Shown one piece after another: positions 22,873-33,180 of a DNA stretch of 64,000 nt. A program made the translations under genes and the position numbers. Each line of letters opens with the position of its first letter. Within the stretch, counting starts at the first letter, position 1. This DNA is from Enoplolaimus lenunculus (taxonomy: Eukaryota; Nematoda; Enoplea; Enoplida; Thoracostomopsidae): the NCBI GenBank assembly GCA_030248215.1, contig JASANG010000611.1:1-64000 (forward strand). The letters are read 5' to 3'. The notes beneath the pieces were generated by a model that worked only from the letters and a program-made list of their open reading frames with translations, searched no databases and had not been told where the DNA came from.

Positions 22873-23724
22873 GTTTTTATAAGTACAATACCTCGATCCA
22901 AGCGTTTGCCGCCTTGCATACCAGCGAATTCGTTAATAGGCTATGTTGCGGTATGATTGGTGCTAGCTGACACTGTGCGTTCGAAAGTAACGTCGAGAAA
23001 ACTATTAATAACAATAAGTTCAACAAAAAAATTTGAAACTCTTGCATTGGAACAACGATTTAGATTAGTCGAAACCGAACGCTATTAATAATGCAGACCA
23101 AATAATTTCACGTCAACCGTTCAATAAACATAAAGTCTTCTAAAAAAATTATAAAATAATTTTTACTCCACCACTTTATAGAATCTGTACGAAAAGTAAG
23201 TTGTCTATAGATGAATTTGGTTTTATAATTATGGTTGTTCCAAAAATGTGTTATGCGGAAGAATGGAAAATTATTATCTTTTGTACGTACAAATTTGTCG
23301 TTTTTCATAATCGAAAAAAATTCAAGAAAATAATTATAATTACGTTTTTTAAGTTGAAAGGGATGTATATAAGAATCAAATCCGGTAGTTGCTACGCTGA
23401 CTTGAAGTGTGATCCATCTTTCAGTTAGGTATATAGAAATTAATCGTTCAGGTTAAATTAAATGATGCCAAAAAATAGCATTGTTTTGAAAATGCTTATT
23501 TCGGTTTCGCTTAGGTTCCTCAAGTTATTTCACGCTCAAATTTGAAAATTTAAAAATTTCAGTTCTTGTTTGTAAAACTTTACTAAAAGTTACCGGAAGC
23601 ACACATTAATATTAAACAGTAAAATACATAATTGAATTTGCAACAATTGGTGCCGAGATTTATTTTTTTACTTAGCTGTTCTGAAATCTCATAAATTTAT
23701 CGTTTTAAATTACATTTCGGTCAG

Positions 23725-23890
23725 GCCCATAGCCAAGAGGGGTGGCAGGGGAGCTCAGCCACTCTTGAAAAATTTTGGCCCTCCCCAAGAAAATTATCAA
23801 TTTTGCTTGTATAAAAGTCAACGAAAATTTTTGTAATGCCCCGCCTTAAAAATATTTTAGCCCCCCCCCAGTCAAGGTGAGCTAACGAAC
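23725..23890. mobile_element. Probable hAT-type MITE (GGCCCATAGCCA ends)
   Basis: Begins CAGGCCCATAGCCAAGAGG, has CCCTCCCC and GCCCCCCCCC tracts, and ends GGTGAGCTAACGA. A second copy lies at 57225-57385, where the right end GGTGAGCTGGCTACTGGC is better kept and pairs with the left end. Confidence 0.55.
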
Positions 23891-24339
23891 CTAATTTCGG
23901 TACGTGTAAACTGTAAGGTCTAGGTCATTCTTCTGATTACAAATGCTTCTGCATACAGTGGTGGCTACGCACCTTTGATAAATATGTACGAAGTTTAAGA
24001 GCGTTTGTAAAGCACACAGTAACTGGATACTCTCCGCTCCAAAAAATGTTTTGTATTCTCAATTTAAACCAGACATACGCGGACTATTTCATTTTGAAAA
24101 TTAATAGTACCTTAAATCAGCGCACACTTAAACAGACTGTAGTATGTCATTTGCGCCACAATAAAAATTTTGATTCGTAATTCGAAACTGTAACCTGGCA
24201 TCTGGCACTTGTTACATAAAAAGTTCAATATTGTTTACATTACGTGTTGATTTTAAACTAATGCATTTTAATTATCAATGCACCAAGTAAACTTTGGGAA
24301 AATAATTTGTTTGCACAGTTGGCCTATGTTACTTTCAGG

Positions 24340-24690
24340 ATCGGCCCATTTTCCCCTCTGATAAAATCAATCGCAACAAAAATATTGCTGTCCCATTTCG
24401 TTTAACCAATGGAAATATATCGCTGTCTCATTTTCCCATTTGTCCGAAATAAACTTGTCCCGTTTTCGTGTTTTCCAAGTGAAAATATATCGCTGTCCTG
24501 TTTTCCCGTTTTCCCAGCGAAAATTTGCAGCTGTCCCATTTTCCCGTTTACCTGAAACAACCATGTCTCAGTAGCCAGTTTTCCCAATGAAAATCTGCAC
24601 CTGTCCCATTTCTTCGTTTTTTCATCAAAAATTGGCAGCTGTCTCAATTTTCCATTTACACGAAACAAGCCTATTCCATTTTCAACTTTT
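24340..24690. repeat. Tandem minisatellite, about 55-60 bp units
   Basis: Five to six diverged units repeat the order GCTGTCCCATTTTCCCGTTT, then ACCTGAAACAA, then CCCAATGAAAATCTGC. Open frames on both strands across it, rich in Gly, Lys and Gln on the minus strand, are products of the repeat. Confidence 0.75.
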
Positions 24691-24714
24691 TAAAATATTT
24701 CTGCGGTTCTGTGA

Positions 24715-24885
24715 CAGAAAAAGCTTAAGCTTTAATAGAACGCATTTAAGCTTTAGATTAATCTTTTTTCTTAGGCTTAGATTTAGCTATTATTTAATTT
24801 TTACGCTTAGGCTTAGGCTTAGGCTTAAACTTTAGGTATATACTTTATACTACTGTTAACTCCCTGTTCTATATGCTAGTCGCAT
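24715..24885 (-). mobile_element. Family A MITE fragment
   Basis: Contains TAGGCTTAGGCTTAGGCTTA, then TACTACTGTTA and CCCTGTTCTATATGC, the right-hand part of the TTAGGC-bearing hAT-like MITE in reverse orientation. The ends are degraded and no target duplication is clear. Confidence 0.55.
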
Positions 24886-24941
24886 GTTGTGATGACACTG
24901 TGGTTTTTAAATAACAGTATTTTTAGGTCTACAGCATATAT

Positions 24942-26114
24942 ATGTCTGTTACTGTATCCATGGCTTTAACTAATGCTTCAAATTCTTGCTGGATTCGATT
25001 TGGTATCATAACAAAATCCGCTAAATAGTATATTAGCAACCGGTATACGCGACGTGAAACGTCATATCGTGTGACTATGGATTCGCTATGGAAACTTATA
25101 GTCAAGCGTGACTTGTCCAATAAATTGCGCAATTACATTGGCGAGGCGAAAAGTATTTCGGCACTTTTTGAAAATCATACTGATGTTACATCGTCTAAAT
25201 ATTCGTACACAACTCGTCGATCAAATCTGACTGGAGTATGTTTTACGTTTTATGATTATACAAACAAATGGTTTTTTATGAAGAAAAACGCAGTTCTAAG
25301 CAAAATTGTATTTGAATGGCATAATTCCTTGCAGCCGCCGTACACATGGGTACCATTCGTTTTATGCTTCATTATTCAACTGTTCACAAGAGACACTTAT
25401 CCGTTTGACCGACGCGGTGTTTTTAGGATGACTAAAGCTGTAATAACTTTTGGCGACTGGATTTTGATAGGTGCTGTCTCAGCGGTAATTATTAATCAGC
25501 ATGCTAAAAAATTTAGCTTTCCATTTGAAACCTTACGCGAATCTGCGTTGGCAACGACTTATTCTGGATATCGTTGGGTCGATTACGGTCCAAGCTCGTT
25601 GGAACAATCTATCAAAAGGTCTAATAAACTCCACTATGATCCTGTTGTCTCGCAATCGCTTCGAAAGTTTCCAGTACAAAAGCTGCATACAGCGCACAAG
25701 TTGCTTGACGCACTCAACAATGATGAGGATGGAAGACTGTTTTGTATTCGTGATATAGCAACACTTGGACTATTATATAATCGATATGCTAACCTTATAG
25801 CATACCCGGTCAAGTCGCTCCCAAAATCAATGATAGGCTCATATTATCGTTGTCATATGCCAAAGTTTCAACTATACGTTAAATCAACTGTTCTTTTTCG
25901 AGAAATTCTAACTACTAGACAACAAATAGCAGTAGCAATAAGTGCTGATTTACAAATGAAACACTTCCGTACCAAAGCAGTTTTACTTGCATTTTCGATC
26001 ACCGCAATTATGTCAATATTGTACATCTTACTTTATGGTTGGAATATAGCGTTTTTTATATTTGTGTTAGAACGAGTGCATTGGTATATTAAATCTTTAC
26101 AAGCCGTAATTTAA
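24942..26114 (+). pseudogene. Divergent ionotropic-receptor-like protein, paralogue 1 (early stop)
   Basis: Aligned with paralogue 2 (27231-28421), the frame starts at ATG 24942 or 24960 (MALTNASNSCWIRFGII) but hits TAG at 25026, exactly where paralogue 2 has AAG (Lys23). Beyond the stop the same frame stays open to 26114 and ends in the family's last membrane segment. From the internal ATG 25071 it could encode 347 residues (MTMDSLWKLIVKRDLSNKLR). Segments match paralogue 2: TTRRSNLTGVCF, PPYTWVPFVLCFIIQLF, GDWILIGAVSAVIINQHAKK, FPFETLRESA and MSILYILLYGWNIAFFIFVL. Either a young pseudogene or a gene using a shorter N-terminus. No introns. Confidence 0.6.
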
Positions 26115-27230
26115 ATATAGCAGCGGCGCTTAAATCGGATTGCTGCCACAATCGTTATTTTGATACAGCCTTAACTTTACCTCACAAAGCAACTGTCGAG
26201 CAATAACTCATTTGAACAACTTACCAACTTATAAGACGTAAATTACTTCCTTTCAAGAAATAATTGTCTTATACTGTAATTAAAGTTTTTAGAATTTATT
26301 ACCTTACGGACTCTTGTTATGGATACGGGCTCCGATTGTTTGGGACTCAAAATGAAGAACACCTCTTATTATCCCCTGTCTTATTCGGGTCACTACAGTA
26401 ATTTAATCTCGGCTCAAAGCAGTTCCAAATTTGAGAATAAGGGCCCTAAACCTATGTCTTTAATATAAAATCTGTGTATAAAAGTTTTGCAAAAGAAGAA
26501 GACATTGACACTATCGCTTGACGTATAGCTTTACACTGTAACATAATATCTAAACTTAATGAGCTTGTGGCAGCATAGAAGATTTATGGAGACTTTAAAT
26601 TTGATGTTAGTTTATCTTACGCAACATTCGGCACTGGTACGGCACAGCCTCAACAATACTGCGCCAAGTGTACAACGAACCATACCGAAACTGCGTGCAG
26701 TTAGGCGCAGTGCTCAAAGGCATACTGCCAATAACTTCTGTTACCCTTAAGTTAAGTTTATGGGGTTTATTTAATCTACCAATAGTAAGATTGCTGTTTT
26801 TATTTCAATTCATGCTTCTACGCTGGAACCAGTGATCTCTGTGGACCTACAGTTTATGGTCGTTTTGGCATTACCGTTTGTCTATAGGGTATTCTTCAAC
26901 CGGCGTTTATATCAACGATTGTCGAATTTTACATTTTTCTGTTCCAGAATTTCGTTTCATGTAACATTAACTGTACCTCTGATTATTTAAAAACTAAAAT
27001 TTTAATTGTTACAAAGCTATAAACACTACTTACGTAAGGTTTTGATCGCTATCGGGCACTCACATAGCGCTATCGAGAGCATGGCCCATGTTACTATAAA
27101 GGCCGTCCCAATTTCCCGGGACACAAATATACCCGGAGTGCACACTTATGCGCTCCTGTTTACATATGCACAGGCAGATATATTTACGTAGGATATATAT
27201 TTTTACAACATATCCATCTGTACTGTATCA
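26115..27230. other. Spacer between tandem receptor-like paralogues
   Basis: Holds a right-end fragment of the Tc1/mariner-like MITE (about 26301-26398, ending TTATTCGGGTCACTACAG) and otherwise AT-rich sequence. The last 30 bases before each paralogue start are alike (CTGTTACTGTATCC versus CTGTACTGTATCA), so the duplication included a short 5' flank. Confidence 0.5.
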
Positions 27231-28421
27231 ATGGGCTCAAATACTACTTTAAATTCTTGTATAATTCGATTTGGCATATTGAGCAAATTTACTGGAAAGT
27301 ATATCAATAATCAGTATACAAAAAAAGAAAACTCGTTCCGTATAACTATGGATGCTTTGTGGAAGCTTGGATGTCAAATCAAGCTTATAGAAAAGACTGA
27401 CTTGATGAATAAATTGCGAAATGACATAAACGATGCGAGAAGTATAGCAGCGCTTGTGGAAAATTTGACCGATGTTACACCCACAAAATATTCATATACA
27501 ACTCGTCGATCAAATTTAACTGGCATATGCTTTGTGTTTTATGATTACACAAACAAATGGTTCTTCATGAACCAAAATGCAGTTTTAAGCACGGTCGTAT
27601 TTAAATGGTACAACTCCTTGCAGCCGCCGTATGCATGGTTACTGTTCTGTTTATCGTTTCTAGTTCAATTGTTTATTGAAGACATCTTAACGCTGAAACG
27701 ACGCAATATTGTCAGAACAATTAATACCGTGCTAACTCTGAGCTATTGGGTTCTTACAGGCGCTGTCTCAGCGGTAATAATTAATCAACACGCGAAAAAG
27801 TTAAGCTTTCCATTTGAAACTTTGCGCGAATCTACTTCCGCAATGGTTCAGTCTGGTTATCGTTGGATTGACAGCGGATCAACGGCGTTGGAACGCTCAA
27901 TTACAACGTCAGGTGAGTTCAATTATGATCCTGTCGTATCACAAGCGCTCAGAAAGTTTCCTGTTAAAAAATTTGGAACAAAACGAAACTTATTCAGTGT
28001 ACTGAACAATGACAAACGTGCAAAATTATTTGCTATTCGAGATATCGCAACGCTAGGCCATCTTTCTTATCGCTATACCAACGTTATTGCTTACCCAGTG
28101 AAATTATTCCCAAATTCAATGTTTGGGTCATTTTACCGTTGTCATATGCCTAAGGCAGTGCAGTACGTCGAATCAACAAAACGTTTTCAAGAAATACGTA
28201 CCACGAAAAACTTTAAAAGAACAGAAAATATCGTTGCCTTACGAAAGAAACAATTGCGCAACAATGCAGTTTTACTCCCGTTTTCGATCGATGTCGTTAA
28301 GTCAATGTTTTATCCGTTACTGTGTGGCTGGATTGTGGCGTCAATGATGTTTGCGGTTCAAACAGGATTGCAGCATTTTGTATACGTTTGCAAACAAAGA
28401 TTAGAGTGCATTTATTTTTGA
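27231..28421 (+). CDS. Divergent ionotropic-receptor-like membrane protein, paralogue 2
   Basis: An intronless frame of 396 residues. A soluble N-terminal part (about 1-130) is followed by a hydrophobic segment QPPYAWLLFCLSFLVQLF (about 131-148), a second one TLSYWVLTGAVSAVIINQH (169-187), then FPFETLREST and SGYRWIDSGST like the S2 start of ionotropic receptors (P-x-x-TL-x-ES and a Y-x-W-x-x-GS turn), and a last membrane segment near 355-380. This order (M1, M3, S2, M4) is that of ionotropic glutamate/IR channels, but only about 20 residues separate M1 and M3, so no pore loop fits, and no amino-terminal domain or signal peptide is present. The family call rests on pattern, not on a search; it may be another membrane-protein family. 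Probably a cell-surface chemosensory-type protein if the call holds. Confidence 0.6.
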   Translation: MGSNTTLNSCIIRFGILSKFTGKYINNQYTKKENSFRITMDALWKLGCQIKLIEKTDLMNKLRNDINDARSIAALVENLTDVTPTKYSYTTRRSNLTGICFVFYDYTNKWFFMNQNAVLSTVVFKWYNSLQPPYAWLLFCLSFLVQLFIEDILTLKRRNIVRTINTVLTLSYWVLTGAVSAVIINQHAKKLSFPFETLRESTSAMVQSGYRWIDSGSTALERSITTSGEFNYDPVVSQALRKFPVKKFGTKRNLFSVLNNDKRAKLFAIRDIATLGHLSYRYTNVIAYPVKLFPNSMFGSFYRCHMPKAVQYVESTKRFQEIRTTKNFKRTENIVALRKKQLRNNAVLLPFSIDVVKSMFYPLLCGWIVASMMFAVQTGLQHFVYVCKQRLECIYF

Positions 28422-29256
28422 GACTTGGTTTAATTCAATTGATCACACGACAAAATTTATCAATTTCTCTTGCATCACCGTTTCGTAACAATGTTTTCAT
28501 AAAATGTCTGTTTACTTCTACACCGTTACCATAATGAGTACCACTTTGATCTCATCATTAGAACAGTAAAATGGATAGTAAAAATAACATATACGATTTG
28601 TACGGTCAACGTAAGCCCCGATGTGGTGCACAGTAACCTTCGCATAAATGACCGATGTTCCTCGCTAATCAACGTGGCCGCCTAGGCGCCTACCAAGACT
28701 GAATGTGTATTTCAAATCGCCAAAGTATTGTATAATAATTAAAGTCAAATGACAAACTCAGAAGGTTGAAAACGCGCCTGAAACAGTGAATTGGATGCTT
28801 GCCTCGACAATCCATATAACAAGAAGTTTCAATTAGCATTTTTTTCTGCCAGCGCTATGGAATCTTTACAAAACTTCATCCGCTCATGTGGTACGTGTTA
28901 GAAATCGAAACCTTTAAGAAGCAATGCGGGTGACAAATTTTCAGTACGGTAATCAGGACACTTCAATGTAATCGGTATATGCCAAGTTGTTTTGTGTGTT
29001 ATTCCATTGTACAGTTGTAAAATCCGAGTGGCTGTATTCAATTTTTAAATGTACGAAGTGATAGCTACAAATTTAGGATAGATTTTATCCACTAACATTT
29101 CTTTCTGTTTAGCGATACTTTTTCAACTTGTGCTTACCGTAGCGTATGCATCGACATGTTTTCAAACGGCGAAGTGGTTTCTTAAACTAAAAACCTGCAT
29201 AGGTTCTTCGACAGGCGTTTTAATGGGATTTTCGCGGTTATGCACGCAACTTCATG
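28422..29256. other. Intergenic, nothing recognised
   Basis: AT-rich sequence downstream of paralogue 2 with no open frame, splice pattern or repeat that I can support. Confidence 0.3.
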
Positions 29257-29442
29257 TTAAACTGCTAACTCTGGGTAGGCTATTTTTACGCTCAGGTGCA
29301 GTGCAGAGTGGTTTACATTACGTTCATCCTCAGCAGCTAACCAGCAATCGATTTCTTTTCCAATGTCCATAAAAAGGATGTAAACGATAGTGGAAATAAC
29401 GATAACAGAAACGGAAACGACAGTATAAAATAAAAGTGTCAA
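29257..29442 (-). CDS. Hypothetical exon with an N-terminal membrane helix
   Basis: Minus-strand frame MTLLFYTVVSVSVIVISTIV then YILFMDIGKEIDCWLAAEDE. It starts with a clear 20-residue hydrophobic helix followed by a charged, normal-looking stretch. A CTGAGC|GTAAAA site could be a donor. No family is recognised and no partner exon is proven; it may be the first exon of a minus-strand membrane protein, or chance. Confidence 0.25.
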   Translation of the reverse strand: MTLLFYTVVSVSVIVISTIVYILFMDIGKEIDCWLAAEDERNVNHSALHLSVKIAYPELAV

Positions 29443-29758
29443 ATATGTTTTATTATTGCGAACAGAATTGTGTCGTGCAATGTAAAAATAGAAATTACCT
29501 CCTTGACTCCAATATTTGATTTAATAGTTACTTGCAGACTTTTCCAGAATTGAACTAAAGAAACTGGTCCTTATTATAAAAATTAACAAGATTTTTCTGC
29601 CCAATCTCAGTTAAATTTAAAACCTGCTATCACCGTTGCACAAAATTTGTAACTCCACAATTTCGTAAAAAAATTACTTCAAATCTCGACTGAAGCTCCA
29701 AGTATTTTGATTCAGGTATTGCGGCTATTAGTTTTTAACTACGGGGAGTACGAGTATA

Positions 29759-30203
29759 CTGTAGTGTCCCGAATAAGAGAGGGGACTGATATTTCTTTGG
29801 CCTCTCCAGAGCGCACCCCCTCTGTTATTCGGCTACGGACTGTTATTTATTTTTAACATACGCTCCGCCAACCTTCGCTCCTGATATATCCGGTACTGCA
29901 ATTATCCGTTGAATTAAAACGTTTATTTGTCTTGTGTCAATAGCTTGAGCGATAATGCAAGGTTATACTTTGGAATGTACGTTCAAAATTTAAGTACGCT
30001 TTAAAGTTTCGAATTCAAATTACTTGGGCCTGGAGTGATTTATGCGCTACAATAAGGGATAATTGACATTTATGGACTCTAATTAGGGTTTAGGGACTCT
30101 ATGCGTTTACGGACTCTTATTAGGGATACGGACTCCTACTGATTGATACTCAAAATGGGCACCCTCCCCTTCTTATTACCCCCTCATCTTCGAGTCAATA
30201 CAG
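29759..30203 (+). mobile_element. Tc1/mariner-like MITE (family D), full copy
   Basis: 445 bp flanked by TA. The ends CTGTAGTGTCCCGAATAA and the complement of CTGTATTGACTCGAAGATGA are inverted repeats. The interior includes GGCCTCTCCAGAG, GATATATCCGGTACTGCAAT, a region of repeated GGACTCT-ATTAGGG, and CTCAAAATGGG. No coding sequence. A near-identical length copy lies inverted at 63156-63596, with fragments at 26301-26398, 35571-35885 and 51290-51390. Confidence 0.8.
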
Positions 30204-30373
30204 TACATTCAAATAATAATTGGTCAAGCGAATTATTTTAAGCGCACAGTATGCTCTAGTCAATTTATCAACATCTGACAGTATCAGAAGCACTCCATTT
30301 TTACTTGAAAACGTAACGATTGCTGGAACATACGTAGTAATGGAGGTTTTTGTACTCTAAGTTTCAAAACGAA

Positions 30374-30589
30374 TTACATCTTTATTATGTTGCTTTTGTG
30401 TCCTTTAGAACTTAATTGAGTTTCAAATGAAACTCCAAAAGATTCATCGAAACTAACTGAAGGGCCTTGGACATCCAACCCGTGGCCTTGACGCACACGT
30501 ACTCGGTAAATCTTTCGCCGGTAAATCTTGCTTACACCAGTGGGTATGATAAATATTAAACAACCTAAATGCAATTTAACGTCAACCAA
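30374..30589 (-). CDS. Hypothetical C-terminal exon, minus strand
   Basis: The minus-strand frame ends in KIYRRKIYRVRVRQGHGLD, VQGPSVSFDESFGVSF and ETQLSSKGHKSNIIKM, preceded by a short hydrophobic stretch LHLGCLIFIIPTGV. Composition looks like real protein: one membrane segment, a basic border and a polar tail. An AATAAA lies just inside the stop. It could be the last exon of a membrane protein with upstream exons not found. No family is recognised. Confidence 0.28.
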   Translation of the reverse strand: MVDVKLHLGCLIFIIPTGVSKIYRRKIYRVRVRQGHGLDVQGPSVSFDESFGVSFETQLSSKGHKSNIIKM

Positions 30590-31605
30590 ATTACCATCTC
30601 AAAAATCATAATTAATTCGCTTGGCAACGCTCAAGTATGTCAAGCGTCAGATCTACAAAGATCATTATTTTTGTGCTGTTCATGAAATTTCGTTCATATT
30701 TTGAGATTTTAAAGCTGTGTTTTACACGAATAAATTTCACCTGTTCTGCTATTTCAAAGTCAAGTCTATAAAAATGTATAATATTGAGCGTTGTAGCGGA
30801 ACTAAGATAATTATAAATCTATTATTTCAGCTTCATTTTTGTTTTTTTTCGAAAATAACAAAATAAGACACGCCCGTGTTGACCGGGCCCTTCTCGGGAA
30901 ATACAGGGTTCGGATTGGTTCAACTTTTTGTTATACAATCATTTAATTGTCAAAAATCATTAAAGCTCAACTATTTTAATCAGTTTATGTCCTCTGAATA
31001 CCGCTTATTACAGTACTAAGCAGAAACGTAGGCTCCTATCTTAGGCTACTAGCTGATTGATAATCAAATCCGTATAGTCAGGGGTGATTGGGGTTCAGAC
31101 CCCAGCACGGATTTTTGTATAGTGATTTTAAGATAATTTTTCGATTTGGAACAAGAATCCTCCTTCGAATTTTTCATAAAACATAAATATTCCGTTTCCA
31201 AAATTATGGCTTCAGTCAATGTTGGTGAGGTGCTTAAATAACACAAAGTTGTATTGATATTTGAAAGAAAAATTCTAAACACAGCAACGACAACCATTTC
31301 GGAAACCAGAGTACGTGGTGTAGCAAAACCAAGTGTGTGAAATTTTATGCGACCAATGGAGATCACATCACGACCATCGTTAATCACCAATTGCCGAAAC
31401 CACAAACTTACTTGTGCAAAATTATCCAAACAAAAATGCTTACCTTTGTTTTAGGTACAAAAACAATCGTGAGATAATATTGTATACAAATGTTATGGTT
31501 GAACAGTCTGGAGTGATGGTATGCGCTTTGGAATAAACTCCAGATGCCGCTGAGGTTCACCTGCCAATACATTTCACACAGTAAAAGGAAAACGTTGGTT
31601 AGATG

Positions 31606-31783
31606 GGCCCATCTAAAGATCAGGAACGGATCATGTTTCTGCAGGTCTACAATAGAGTAAACTTAAACTTTAGACGATTGTTTTGCTTTGGCTTACAGGT
31701 ATAAAACATCATTCAGACTTTAACTTAGGATTTAGGAGGAGTATGTTTGGACTACTGTTACGGTTCTTTTCTATACATTGGCC
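31606..31783 (-). mobile_element. Family A hAT-like MITE, decayed copy
   Basis: Left end GGCCCATCTAAAGATCAGG, right end TTCTATACATTGGCC, with AACTTAGGATTTAGG remnants of the TTAGGC array inside. The flanks GTTAGATG and GTGTGGTG match at five of eight positions, so the copy is old. Confidence 0.65.
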
Positions 31784-32269
31784 GTGTGGTGAAAACCGGT
31801 AATTCTTGTCAGGAATAATGAGTTCTTGACAGCGTAGTTGTGTTGGTAATAAAATTATTTAAATCACTTTGACGTTTACAAACTTCTTTGCGAAACGTCC
31901 TGTATTTTATTTCGTTTTCTTTTATCAGGCAATATATATGCCGAGACAGGCGTTGTTTACCATCGCACCGAATCTTCAAATTCGAACTCCTCAGCTGCTG
32001 AAAACGAGAAACAAATTTTGACGTCATACAGCAAGCAATTTGGCTGATTGTTGCTTGCAATTGCACCATCGTGTTGTCTTGTACGATGGCGAAATTTCAT
32101 CGCTACCTTGAAGGAAGTAGCAGAAGTTTTGAGAAACGACGGCTTTCGAAACAGATAAACAACCAATTGCACGATATTGAGGCTTAAGTTTGGTTTAAAA
32201 CCTTTGAACTGCCAAAGTTTTTTAGATGTCAAAATTTCAAATACATATTTGCAGTGCCAATACTATGCA

Positions 32270-32444
32270 GACCGAGCCATCCGATGAAACTTTCGATAGT
32301 TTTAAGCTTAATCTTTAGACTATTTTTTTGGTTAAATTTAGGCATAGGCTTAGGTATAGACGCATTCTTACGCTTATGTTCGGCTTAGACTTAGGAATAT
32401 AATATGCTTATACTATTGTTACTGTCTTGTTCTATAAATTGGCC
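32270..32444 (-). mobile_element. Family A hAT-like MITE, decayed copy
   Basis: Contains TTTAAGCTTAATC, GGCATAGGCTTAGGTATAG, GGAATATAATATGCTTATAC and the right end CTTGTTCTATAAATTGGCC. The left end is too degraded to place exactly. Confidence 0.6.
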
Positions 32445-33051
32445 ACGTTTCTTATATTGCTAATCTTCGCGGTTTACAAAATTTATTTTATTTTAGAGGG
32501 CAAAATCTGATGTATTTAATAATATTTTTTGCAAGCAAGCGACGCGAAAAAATAAATTCATTTGATCCCTAAGATTTAGCAGTTTTAACACGTTACAGTA
32601 GAAGCAGTAGTACGGCACAACAACTGAAAGTTAACTTGTGTTCGCCAATTATACGTTGACTTCTACATTCAAGACGAAGCGACACATGTAAACTAGCTGC
32701 GTTTTTAAGTTTGTTTGCAACTGAACGTAAGCTCAAATTTGGTTTAACCGTTAAATAGAAACGTTTTATAACAGCCTAATGCTCCATATAATGCTGCGAT
32801 GTACAGTTTCGGTAGGTCCTAATTTTTGTTTTTGTTTACGCATTAAGGTAAATTAATGACCTTTGTTTTTAATTACTGCAAAAGTATGAAAAACGGCAGT
32901 AAATCGTATATGCTGTCTCCCGGTTTACATTCGATGATATATATTTTATATTCAATTAATGCTGCTTTAGCTCAACCTATGATTAGTTGCTGTAGTATTT
33001 AGTCAGAGGTCTACATAACGAAATATTAGGCATAATAGTGTTGCTTAAATG

Positions 33052-33180
33052 ACTGTCCGTCAAGGTAGGAATCGGGACTTTGACCTTATTAGTAGCTGGA
33101 AAACAGGCTCACGAAGCGGGGATCGAATTCTCACCGTACAGATCGTTAAGTGGTTACTCTACTGCGCAATACAGCCCGCG
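33052..33180 (-). repeat. tRNA-derived SINE-like copy
   Basis: Read on the minus strand: GCGGGCTGTATTGCGCAGTA (tRNA-like 5' part with a box A), GAATTCGATCCCC (box B), then a tail TCCCGATTCCTACCTTGACG. The copy at 53512-53651 shares head and tail. The tRNA fold is degenerate, so this is not an intact tRNA gene. Confidence 0.55.

Larger units (their letters stand above)
21890..24941. other. Gene-poor, repeat-bearing stretch
   Basis: Apart from the elements listed separately (22500-22872, 23725-23890, 24340-24690 and a MITE fragment at 24715-24885) I see no gene. Open frames near 23108-23428 are AT-driven and overlap on both strands, so they are not called. Confidence 0.4.
30590..33051. other. 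Intergenic stretch with two family A MITE copies and uncalled minus-strand frames
   Basis: Minus-strand frames at 31064-31429 and 31809-32232 have no recognisable domain. Within them a minus-strand piece reading AAEEFEFEDSVRW is bounded by TTTTCAG and GATG|GTAAAC (about 31964-32002) and could be a small exon; this is weak. The MITE copies are listed separately. Confidence 0.35.
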
